This document shows, piece after piece, positions 1-6,393 of a DNA stretch of 7,830 nucleotides. Within the stretch, counting starts at the first letter, position 1. Each line of letters begins with the position of its first letter. This DNA comes from JAIOQA01 sp035493675 (lineage in GTDB: Bacteria; Myxococcota_A; Polyangia; Haliangiales; Haliangiaceae). Made by a program: the position numbers and the translations under genes. The stretch spans positions 1-7,830 of the forward strand of contig DATJIA010000399.1 of the NCBI GenBank assembly GCA_035493675.1, in the 5' to 3' direction. The notes beneath the pieces are model-generated. The model was not told where the DNA came from. It saw nothing but the letters and a program-made list of their open reading frames with translations, and made no database searches.

Positions 1-88
1 CCTCGCAGAGATCCTGCTGCTTGGGCGGTTCGTGACCGCAGGCGGTGAGGAAGGCGGCGGCGAGGGAGAGCGCGATCGCGATGCGCAT
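1..88 (-). CDS. Predicted lipoprotein, N-terminal fragment (cut by window edge)
   Basis: Only the first 29 codons are in the window. They read as a short lipoprotein signal peptide: Met-Arg, a hydrophobic stretch of about 13 residues rich in Ala, Ile and Leu, then a lipobox LTAC with the lipidation cysteine at residue 17, followed by a polar start GHEPPKQQDLCE. The ATG at 88-86 is well fixed: an in-frame TAG lies at 103-101, and only four non-start codons separate it from the ATG. No strong Shine-Dalgarno is visible. The start lies 26 bases after the stop of the large cysteine-repeat lipoprotein, so the two are probably co-transcribed. The mature protein's function cannot be told from what is present. 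The signal peptide predicts export and membrane anchoring. The fragment is too short for a family call. Confidence 0.7.
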   Translation of the reverse strand, partial: MRIAIALSLAAAFLTACGHEPPKQQDLCE

Positions 89-114
89 GGCGGCCGGACG
101 CTACACCGCCCGCG

Positions 115-3100
115 TCACGGGAGGGGACAATTTCGCGCGCCCAAGAAGTGCGAATCGGTCGCGTAGCCCTGCCAGTCGGCGGCGGGATCGAAGACGTTAC
201 TTCCATCACTATCGCCCGCGAACGCGGTGCACGCGCGGAGGAGCGTGTTGTCCATCGTCGACGTCAGGCCGGTGCCCCACTCGTTGGTCGGGCGGAACCC
301 GATCTGGCCGATCACGTCGTAGGTGGTCGTCCCGCAGACCAGCTGCACCGCGTCGTCTCCGTTCCAGACCGACGTGCTCGTCGTCGTCTGATCGCACTCC
401 GTCTTGTCGGCGAGCGCGTAGCTCGCCTGGCAGAAGACGTAGACGTCGCCGGCCGCGATGCTCGTCCCGGTGAGCGCGAACGTCGAGCTCGCGGTGCTCG
501 ATCCGTTCAAGTAGACCTTGATCGAGCAGCCGGTCAGAGGGAACGCGATCGATCCGGGGTTGTAGATCTCGACGGCCTTGTTGTTCGACGAGCCCTCGAT
601 GTACTCGCTGAAGTACGGCGCCGCGATGTTCAGATCGCCGGGCGCGGTGAAGCCGTCGCTCGATCCGGTGGTGCCGGTGTCGCAGTACATCCACGTCGCG
701 CCGGCGTCGTTCGACAGGCGATACGCGTAGTGCTGCGTCGTGCCGGGCGCGTTCGGGACCACGAACGTGCCCTGGTACTCGTCGTTGTTCGCTTCGTAGC
801 CGGGGCTGCCCGGACCGTAGGTCGGGTTCGGGATCGCCGCGGTGTACGTGTACGCGGTCGGATCGGTGCCGGTGCCGAGGCCGAGCTCCACCGCGACATC
901 GACGTTCGGATCGTTGCCGCCCGTCTGATCGGTGACGCCTTGGACGTAGATGCGGCCGTACACGGTCTGCGTCGTCGTCGGGACGTCGGTGATCGAGTCG
1001 GGGAACTGCACGCGGCAGAAGAGCGACGGGCCGGTGCACGCGCCGGCGTCGCAGGTCTGGCCGGTCAGCGCGCAGTCGGTCGTGGTCTCGGTGTAGTCGC
1101 ACTCCTCGACGCCGCCGGGCGAGCTGCACGTGCCGTTCGCGGCGAACGTGTGCGCGACGGTGCCGACGCACGAGGCCGCGGGCGGCGTGTTGCAGGTGAC
1201 GCCGCTGCACGGATCGGTGCACGCGCCGCCGACGCACGCTTGGTCGGTCGCCGCGCAGTCGGTCGTGGTCGGCGTGTACGTGCAACCGGGCACGCCGCCC
1301 GGCGCGCTGCACGTGCCGGTCGCCGGATACTGCGTCGCGGTCATGCCGCTGCACGTGTTCGCCGGCGGCGTGTCGCACGTGAAGCCGATGCACGGATCGA
1401 CGCACGCGCCGTTCGAGCAGATCTTGTCCTGCGTCGTGCAGTCGAGCGTGGTCGGCGCGTACGTGCAGTCGGGCACGCCGCCCGGCGAGCTGCACGAGCC
1501 GGTCGCGGGATAGGTCGTGAGCGTGTTACCGGTGCACGCCGCGGCAGGCGGCGTGTCGCACGTCGTCGTCGCGCACGGATCGACGCACGCGCCCCCGCTG
1601 CACGCCTCGTCGAGCGTGGCGCAGTCGGTGGTCGTCGGCGTGTAGTCGCACGCGGGCACGCCGCCCGGCGAGCTGCAGGTGCCGGTCGCCGGATAGGTCG
1701 TCGCGGTCGAGCCCGCGCAGGTCGACGCCGGCGGCGTGTCGCACGCGAAGCCGACGCACGGATCGACGCACGCGCCCGCGCTGCACGTGCGATCGAGCGT
1801 CGTGCAGTCGGTGTCGGTCGGCGCGTACGTGCAGACCGCGCTGCCCGACGTCGAAGCGCAGGTGCCGGTCGCGGGATAGACGTGGCGCGTGTTGCCGGTG
1901 CAGTCGTCGGCCGGCGGCGTGTCGCACGTCGTCGTCGAGCACGGATCGGCGGGCGGGACGCACGCGCCGTTCGAGCAGACGTCGCCGGTCAGCGTGCAGT
2001 CGGTCGTGGTCGGCGCGTACGTGCATCCGGGCACGCCGGCCGGCGAGCTGCAGGTGCCGGAGCTCGCGAACGTGGTCAGCGTGTCGCCCGTGCAGGTCGG
2101 CGCCGGCGGCGTCGTGCACGCGAAGCCGACGCACGGATCGAAGCAGCCGTTGGTCGTGTCGCACGCCTCGTTCTGCGCGACGCACGACGTCTGCGTCGGC
2201 GCGTACGTGCAGGTCTGCACGCCGTTCGGCGAGGTGCAGGTGCCCGCCTGCGCGTAGGTCGTGAAGACGCCCGCGGTGCAGTCGTTGGCCGGCGGGGTGT
2301 CGCACGTGACGCCGATGCACGGATCGACGCACGCGCCCGACTGGCACGCCTCGTCGGTCGCGCCGCAGTCGGTGTCGGCGGGCGTGTACGTGCAGACCGC
2401 GCTGCCCGACGACGAATCGCAGGTGCCGATCGCCGGATAGTCGTGGAGCGTGTTGCCCGTGCACGCGTCGGCGGGCGGCGTGTCGCACGTGACGCTCGCG
2501 CACGGATCGGCCGGCGGCACGCACGCGCCGTTCGCGCAGACGTCGCCGTTGTCGGCGCAGTCCATCGTCGACGGCGCGTAGCTGCACACCGCGGAGCCGG
2601 TCGAGCCGTCGCAGGTGCCGGTCTGCGCGTAGGTCGTCAGCACGGTGCCGCTGCACGACGGCGACGGCGGCGTCGTGCAGGTGACGCCGGTGCACGCGTC
2701 GACGCACGCGCCGTCGACGCAGATCTTGTTCGAGGTCGTGCAGTCCTCCTCGTGGAACGCGTAGTCGCAGGTGCCGCCCGTGCAGGTGCCGGTCGCGTCG
2801 TACGTGGTCGCGACGGCGCCGTTACAGGTCGCGTCGGGCGGCGTCTCGCAGGTCACGCCGGCGCACGGATCGCTCGGCGGATGGCACGCGCCGGCGGAGC
2901 ACGTCATGCCGTTCGCGGTGCAGTCGGTGCGGGTCTCGGCGTAGTTGCAGTCGGGCTCGCCCGCGCTCGACGTGCACGTCGCCGGCGCGGTGACGACCAA
3001 GGTGTCGCCGTCGCATTTCGGTGGCACCGGCAACGGGCACTCCATCGACTGGCACGGATCGACGTGCACGTTGTCGCCGCACGCAGCGACGCCGAGAACG

Positions 3101-3132
3101 GAAGCCAAGGCGAGAACCAGCGCTACCCTCAT
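115..3132 (-). CDS. Cysteine-repeat lipoprotein with C-terminal lamin-tail (LTD) domain
   Basis: This 1005-residue predicted surface lipoprotein has no recognised enzymatic function. Residues 1-18 form a lipoprotein signal peptide (MR, then a hydrophobic Val/Leu/Ala core, lipobox GVAAC, lipidated Cys18). Residues 25-700 are eleven tandem modules of 57-64 residues, each with exactly eight cysteines, in the pattern DPCxGxxC-TPPA-C-GTC-C-Y-DC-C-GAC. Residues about 703-837 (SLFC onward, with VYGRIYVQGV and HYAYRLSNDAGATW) resemble the beta-sandwich segment that often precedes lamin-tail domains in such proteins. Residues about 838-1000 match the lamin-tail domain: FSEYIEGSSNNKAVEIYNP, then AGDVYV, WNGDDAVQLV, DVIGQIG and a C-terminal LG. 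The frame is open further upstream, but the ATG at 3132-3130 puts the signal peptide at the very N-terminus, so I chose it. Total cysteine is 97, which points to a disulfide-stabilised extracellular stalk carrying a C-terminal binding domain (inference). No clear Shine-Dalgarno was seen. Confidence 0.9.
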   Translation of the reverse strand: MRVALVLALASVLGVAACGDNVHVDPCQSMECPLPVPPKCDGDTLVVTAPATCTSSAGEPDCNYAETRTDCTANGMTCSAGACHPPSDPCAGVTCETPPDATCNGAVATTYDATGTCTGGTCDYAFHEEDCTTSNKICVDGACVDACTGVTCTTPPSPSCSGTVLTTYAQTGTCDGSTGSAVCSYAPSTMDCADNGDVCANGACVPPADPCASVTCDTPPADACTGNTLHDYPAIGTCDSSSGSAVCTYTPADTDCGATDEACQSGACVDPCIGVTCDTPPANDCTAGVFTTYAQAGTCTSPNGVQTCTYAPTQTSCVAQNEACDTTNGCFDPCVGFACTTPPAPTCTGDTLTTFASSGTCSSPAGVPGCTYAPTTTDCTLTGDVCSNGACVPPADPCSTTTCDTPPADDCTGNTRHVYPATGTCASTSGSAVCTYAPTDTDCTTLDRTCSAGACVDPCVGFACDTPPASTCAGSTATTYPATGTCSSPGGVPACDYTPTTTDCATLDEACSGGACVDPCATTTCDTPPAAACTGNTLTTYPATGSCSSPGGVPDCTYAPTTLDCTTQDKICSNGACVDPCIGFTCDTPPANTCSGMTATQYPATGTCSAPGGVPGCTYTPTTTDCAATDQACVGGACTDPCSGVTCNTPPAASCVGTVAHTFAANGTCSSPGGVEECDYTETTTDCALTGQTCDAGACTGPSLFCRVQFPDSITDVPTTTQTVYGRIYVQGVTDQTGGNDPNVDVAVELGLGTGTDPTAYTYTAAIPNPTYGPGSPGYEANNDEYQGTFVVPNAPGTTQHYAYRLSNDAGATWMYCDTGTTGSSDGFTAPGDLNIAAPYFSEYIEGSSNNKAVEIYNPGSIAFPLTGCSIKVYLNGSSTASSTFALTGTSIAAGDVYVFCQASYALADKTECDQTTTSTSVWNGDDAVQLVCGTTTYDVIGQIGFRPTNEWGTGLTSTMDNTLLRACTAFAGDSDGSNVFDPAADWQGYATDSHFLGARNCPLP
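1033..3060 (-). repeat. Eleven tandem eight-cysteine modules within the lipoprotein gene
   Basis: The repeat array covers codons 25-700 of the lipoprotein. In order from the N-terminus the modules are 63, 57, 64, 61, 62, 64, 61, 61, 61, 61 and 61 residues long. Every module keeps eight cysteines. The third begins DAC instead of DPC, and the second has a shortened GTCTGGTC loop. The boundary is visible in DNA as the plus-strand motif GCACGGATC at most module starts. Modules 8 to 10 are the most alike (YPATG, then SSPGGVP or SAPGGVP, then TPTTTDC or similar), suggesting recent duplication. Module 1 is the most divergent. Modules 3 and 6 both end in a VPPA extension and are followed by similar modules 4 and 7. 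I do not recognise a named domain family with confidence. The spacing is generally like small disulfide-rich extracellular repeats. Confidence 0.92.
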
Positions 3133-3142
3133 CGGGCGCGAG

Positions 3143-3248
3143 ACTAACGCGAGAACCTGGCGTGTGGGATCTCGAACGGGCCGAATGCCGCCGCTGATGC
3201 GGCGGCACACGGGCCACGACCACACACTTGACGAGTTCTCGCATTAGC
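3143..3248. repeat. Inverted-repeat pair (14 bases, 12 matching) flanking the lipoprotein gene leader
   Basis: ACTAACGCGAGAAC at 3143-3156 and GTTCTCGCATTAGC at 3235-3248 are reverse complements at 12 of 14 positions, separated by 78 bases. They bracket a GC-rich hairpin at 3186-3207. The inner copy begins 11 bases upstream of the lipoprotein ATG, so it overlaps where ribosome binding would occur. The pair could be a two-site operator, arms of a long leader hairpin, or terminal repeats of a small element. The sequence alone does not decide. No convincing -35/-10 pair was seen on the minus strand in this region. Confidence 0.5.
3186..3207 (-). promoter_or_regulatory. Strong GC hairpin in the leader of the lipoprotein gene
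   Basis: TGCCGCCGC, loop TGAT, GCGGCGGCA: a perfect 9-bp stem with a 4-base loop, 54 bases upstream of the lipoprotein start codon. No T-run follows on either strand, so it is not a standard intrinsic terminator. It may be a leader structure affecting expression of the lipoprotein gene, or part of the transcription stop zone after nnr. The role is inferred; the stem itself is directly visible. Confidence 0.5.
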
Positions 3249-3256
3249 GATTGTCC

Positions 3257-3296
3257 GGACGCTTCGCGTCCTCCGATGGGGGAGCACGCTCCCCCA
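3257..3296 (-). terminator. Two adjacent hairpins after nnr, probable transcription stop
   Basis: Just past the nnr stop codon on the minus strand lie two perfect stems. The first met is at 3277-3296: TGGGGGAGC, AC, GCTCCCCCA, a 9-bp inverted repeat whose innermost pair must open to form a loop. The second is at 3257-3271: GGACGC, TTC, GCGTCC, a 6-bp stem. There is no U-tract after either one, so classical intrinsic termination is uncertain. Their place between the end of one operon and the start of an unrelated gene fits a stop or RNA-stabilising element. They could equally be a copy of a dispersed intergenic repeat. Confidence 0.5.
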
Positions 3297-3307
3297 AACC
3301 CCCAGGG

Positions 3308-4807
3308 TCAGTGCAGCATCGCGCGGACCGCGTGCGCGATCGATCGGGCAAGATCGTGCGCGGTCGCACCCCGCCCGAGGGATTCGCCGAGGCGATCGCC
3401 GGCGGCGCCGTGCACCCACACGCCGCAGCGCGCCGCGTCGGAGGGCGCCAGGCCCTGCGCGATCAGCGCGGCGATCACGCCGGTCAGGACGTCGCCGGTG
3501 CCGCCGGTCGCGAGCGCGGGCCCTCCGGTCGGGTTGATCGCGCAGAAGTCGTCGGCGAGCGTGCCGTCGCAGACGATCGTCCGCGCGCCCTTGAGCACGA
3601 CGATCGCGCGGAACCGCGCCGCGAGCGCGCGCGCCGCGGTCAGGCGATCGGCCTCGATCTCGGCGGCGGTCAGGCCGAGCAGCGCGGCGGCCTCGCCGGG
3701 ATGCGGCGTGAGGACGACCGGGCCCGCGGCGCCGGTCACGCGCTCCGGGCGATCCGCGATCGCGTGCAGCGCGTCGGCGTCGAGGACGCACGGCAGGCCG
3801 GTCGCGAGCGCGGCGTCGACCAGCTCGCGGGCCGCGTCGTCGCGGCCGAGGCCGGGCCCGCACGCGATCGCGTCTTTTCCGGGCGCGATCGTCGCGAGCG
3901 CGTGCGGCGCGCGCAGCGCCTCCGTCATGATCACGTCGTCGGCGACGATCTCTCCATCGCCGGGCGCGGCCAGCGTGACCAGCCCCGCGCCCGCGCGCGC
4001 CGCCGCCATCGACGCGAGCCGCGCGGCGCCGCGCTTGCCCGGCGCGCCGCCGACGACGAGCACGTGCCCGCGCCGGCCCTTGTGATCCATCGCGCTCGGC
4101 TTCGGGATCAACGCGCGCACGTCGGCTTCCTCGACGAGCCCGGCGCGCACCGCGGTCGCGTCGATCAAGCGGCGCGGGATCCCGATCTCCGCGATCTCGA
4201 TCGCGCCGGCGCGCGCGAAGCCGGGCGCGCTCGCGAGGCCGACCTTGAGCGCGCCCATCGTGACGGTGACGTCGGCGAGGACGCAGGCGCCGAGCGCGCG
4301 CCCGGTGTCGGCGTCGAGCCCGCTCGGCAGATCCGCCGCGACGACCCACGCGCTGCTCTCGTTGATGATTTCCACGATCGCGCGCGCGGTCCCATCGAGC
4401 TCGCGCGCGAGCCCGGTCCCGAACAGCGCGTCGACGATCACGCCCGCGCGCGCGATCGCGTCCTTGTGCTCGTCGAGCGCGACCACCTCGTGCACGACCC
4501 CGCCCGCGCGGATCAACGCATCGAGGTGCGTCCTCGCGTCGCCCTTCACGCTTCCCACCGCGCCGACGAGATACACGATCGCGTCGGCGCCGCGCTCGCG
4601 CAGCACGCGCGCGCACACGAAGCCGTCGCCGCCGTTGTTGCCCGGCCCGCACACGACCGCGATCGCGCCTCGCGCCCGCTCGCGCCACGCGGCCTCCGCG
4701 ACCGCGCGCCCCGCGGTCTCCATCAAGACGACGCCCGGCAGCCCGATCTCTTCGATCGTCGCCGCATCGAGCGCGCGCATCTCCGCCGCGGTGACGACCG
4801 GCTTCAC
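3308..4807 (-). CDS. nnr: Bifunctional NAD(P)H-hydrate epimerase / ADP-dependent NAD(P)H-hydrate dehydratase
   Basis: This 499-residue cytoplasmic metabolite-repair enzyme restores hydrated NADH and NADPH. The N-terminal YjeF_N epimerase domain (about 1-215) interconverts the R and S forms of NAD(P)HX. The C-terminal carbohydrate-kinase-like domain (about 240-497) dehydrates the S form using ADP. Visible motifs are GPGNNGGDGF at 54-63, DALFGTGL at 126-133 and DLPSGLDADTG at 159-169 in the epimerase half. The dehydratase half has HKGRRGHVLVVGG at 242-254, GPGLG at 317-321, LTPHPGE at 366-372, LKG at 405-407 and NPTGGPALATGGTGDVLTG at 425-443, with the expected catalytic Asp439. The length fits the fused bacterial form. 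The start is GTG at 4807-4805, giving the usual N-terminus (KPVVTAAEMRALD). It lies 9 bases after the glmM stop, so the two are almost certainly co-transcribed. Both domains look intact. Confidence 0.96.
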   Translation of the reverse strand: MKPVVTAAEMRALDAATIEEIGLPGVVLMETAGRAVAEAAWRERARGAIAVVCGPGNNGGDGFVCARVLRERGADAIVYLVGAVGSVKGDARTHLDALIRAGGVVHEVVALDEHKDAIARAGVIVDALFGTGLARELDGTARAIVEIINESSAWVVAADLPSGLDADTGRALGACVLADVTVTMGALKVGLASAPGFARAGAIEIAEIGIPRRLIDATAVRAGLVEEADVRALIPKPSAMDHKGRRGHVLVVGGAPGKRGAARLASMAAARAGAGLVTLAAPGDGEIVADDVIMTEALRAPHALATIAPGKDAIACGPGLGRDDAARELVDAALATGLPCVLDADALHAIADRPERVTGAAGPVVLTPHPGEAAALLGLTAAEIEADRLTAARALAARFRAIVVLKGARTIVCDGTLADDFCAINPTGGPALATGGTGDVLTGVIAALIAQGLAPSDAARCGVWVHGAAGDRLGESLGRGATAHDLARSIAHAVRAMLH

Positions 4808-4816
4808 GCTCGCAGT

Positions 4817-6172
4817 CTACACGCGGCAGGCGGCGACGAGGGCGTCCGCGATGCCCTGCGCCATCTCCTGGATGCGCGCCTCGTCGGGGCCCTCGATCAT
4901 CACGCGCGCCTTCGCCTCGGTGCCCGAGTAGCGCACGAGGACGCGACCGTCGTCGCCGAGATCGCGCTCGACGCCCTGGATCATGCGGCGCACGTCGGCG
5001 AGCTCGTCGAGCGGCACCTTCTTGTCGACCTTCACGTTGACCAGCACCTGCGGCGTGCGCTTCATGACGCACGCGAGCTCGCTGAGCGGCCTGCCCTCGC
5101 GCACCATCACGGCGAGCACGCGGAGCGCCGCGATGATGCCGTCGCCGGTCGTCATGTGATCGAGGAAGATCAGGTGGCCCGACTGCTCGCCGCCGAGGTT
5201 GTACCCGTGCTTGCGCATCTCCTCGACGACGTAGCGATCGCCGACGGCGGTGCGCACGACCTTGCCGCCCGCGTCCTTGACCGCGCGCTCGAGGCCGAGG
5301 TTCGACATCACGGTCGCGACCAGCGTGTTCTTGACGAGCCTGCCCTCGCCGATCATGCGCGTCGCGCACAAGGCCATCACGGCGTCGCCGTCGATCACCG
5401 CGCCGTGCTCGTCGCACAGGACCAGGCGATCGGCGTCGCCGTCGAACGCGATGCCGAGCTGCGCCTTCTCGCGCCTGACCGCCTCGCACATGCTCTCGGG
5501 GTGGAGCGCGCCCGAGTTGTCGTTGATGTTCTTGCCGTCGGGCTTCACGTTGATCGCGACGACGTTGGCGCCGAGCTCCTCGAAGACGGCGGGCCCGACG
5601 CGATACGCCGCGCCGTTGGCGCCGTCGACGACGATCTTCAAGCCGTCGAGGGTCAGGTCGTTCGGGAACGTGCCCTTGCAGAAGACGACGTAGCGGCCGC
5701 GCGAGTCCTCGACCTTGCGCGAGTAGCCGATGTCGCCGGCGCCCGCGCGGTGCGACGCGAGATCGGTGCGCATGAGCTCCTCGATCTCGAGCTCGACCTC
5801 GTCGGGCAGCTTGTAGCCGTCGCGCGCGAACAGCTTGATGCCGTTGTCCTCGAACGGGTTGTGCGACGCGCTGATCACGATGCCCGCATCGCAGCGCATC
5901 GACGCGGTGATGAACGCGATGCCCGGCGTCGGCAAGGGACCGGTGAGCCACACGTCGGCGCCCATCGCGACGATGCCCGACGCGAGCGCGGTCTCGAACA
6001 TGTAGCCCGACAGGCGCGTGTCCTTGCCGATCACGATGCGCGTGTGGCGGTTGCCCTGGCGCAAGCGCGCCGCGACCGCCATACCCAAGCGCATGACGAC
6101 GTCGCCGGTCATCGGCTCGAGGTTCGCTACGCCACGTACACCGTCGGTGCCGAAGAGGCGACGTTCTGCCAT
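4817..6172 (-). CDS. glmM: Phosphoglucosamine mutase GlmM
   Basis: This 451-residue cytoplasmic enzyme converts glucosamine-6-phosphate to glucosamine-1-phosphate, feeding UDP-GlcNAc synthesis for peptidoglycan and LPS. All four alpha-D-phosphohexomutase signatures are present. The N-terminal FGTDGVRG is at 7-14. The catalytic loop ISASHNP is at 100-106, with Ser103 as the expected phosphoserine. The metal-binding loop FDGDADR is at 243-249 (Asp244, 246 and 248). The sugar-binding GGEQSGH is at 327-333 and the phosphate-binding RYSGTE at 414-419. The length is normal for GlmM. I chose ATG 6172-6170 (MAERRLFGTDG) over an in-frame GTG at 6187-6185, because it matches the family N-terminus. A weak GAAG at 6180-6177 lies 4 bases before the ATG. 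The gene follows the large inverted-repeat element and precedes nnr by 9 bases. In Firmicutes GlmM binds and inhibits CdaA, so its position downstream of cdaA-ybbR is meaningful. Confidence 0.98.
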   Translation of the reverse strand: MAERRLFGTDGVRGVANLEPMTGDVVMRLGMAVAARLRQGNRHTRIVIGKDTRLSGYMFETALASGIVAMGADVWLTGPLPTPGIAFITASMRCDAGIVISASHNPFEDNGIKLFARDGYKLPDEVELEIEELMRTDLASHRAGAGDIGYSRKVEDSRGRYVVFCKGTFPNDLTLDGLKIVVDGANGAAYRVGPAVFEELGANVVAINVKPDGKNINDNSGALHPESMCEAVRREKAQLGIAFDGDADRLVLCDEHGAVIDGDAVMALCATRMIGEGRLVKNTLVATVMSNLGLERAVKDAGGKVVRTAVGDRYVVEEMRKHGYNLGGEQSGHLIFLDHMTTGDGIIAALRVLAVMVREGRPLSELACVMKRTPQVLVNVKVDKKVPLDELADVRRMIQGVERDLGDDGRVLVRYSGTEAKARVMIEGPDEARIQEMAQGIADALVAACRV

Positions 6173-6190
6173 ATGACTTCGTAGCACGCA

Positions 6191-6389
6191 GAACAGAGGC
6201 AGGGGCAGAGCCAGGAGCCAGGAGCCAGGGACCAGTCGGCAGAGTCAGGCGCCAGGGACCAACGACCAGAGGTCAGAGGTCAGAGGTCAGAGTCAGAGAC
6301 GCTCTGACGCTGGCGTCTGGTCCCTGGTCTCTGGTGCCTGGCCCCTGGCTCTGGCTCCTGGCTCCTGGCTCTGGCCCCTGCCCCTGTTC
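6191..6389. repeat. Large inverted repeat of 7-base CCAGNNN units between ybbR and glmM
   Basis: This non-coding element fills the gap from 5 bases after the ybbR stop to 18 bases before the glmM start. The outer arms 6191-6228 and 6351-6389 are reverse complements apart from one mismatch and one single-base indel. Inside, the left half carries CCAGGAG, CCAGGAG, CCAGGGA at exact 7-base steps (6211-6231), further CCAGGGA/CCAACGA units (6252-6265), then three exact tandem GTCAGAG copies (6272-6292). The right half carries CTGG or CTGC at 6310, 6317, 6324, 6331, 6338, 6345, 6351, 6358, 6365, 6371 and 6378, steps of 7 or occasionally 6. Near the centre GTCAGAG (6292-6298) and CTCTGAC (6302-6308) form a perfect 7-bp hairpin with loop ACG. 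Transcribed, it could fold into a very long stem-loop. It could be a dispersed repetitive element, an attenuator/terminator splitting the operon, or an RNA-processing site. Its base content (few CG dinucleotides in the arms) is unlike the flanking genes. Confidence 0.9.
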
Positions 6390-6393
6390 TTCT

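Noticed and set aside
1033..3060. Mobile element or CRISPR interpretation of the regular nucleotide repeats in the left half
   Set aside because: The periodicity of about 183 bases is fully explained by in-frame protein modules with conserved cysteines.
148..3147. Open frame of 999 codons on the plus strand opposite the lipoprotein gene
   Set aside because: It is Arg/Ala/Gly-rich low-complexity antisense of the cysteine repeats, with no domain motifs or credible start region. High GC makes such frames common.
3228..3260. TTGACG on the plus strand as a promoter -35 box
   Set aside because: No suitable -10 box at the right distance, and no supported plus-strand gene downstream.
3144..5951. 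Long minus-strand frame overlapping glmM and nnr in another frame
   Set aside because: It is an Arg-rich shadow of the real frames. It runs straight through the glmM stop and nnr start with no motif support.
3251..6184. Open frame of 977 codons on the plus strand opposite nnr and glmM
   Set aside because: The composition is dominated by Arg, Ala, His and Asp with no recognisable motif, while the opposite strand holds two complete enzymes with all family signatures.
6191..6389. CRISPR array
   Set aside because: The units are 7 bases with no spacer of 25-40 bases and no cas gene nearby. The layout is an inverted repeat, not direct repeats with unique spacers.
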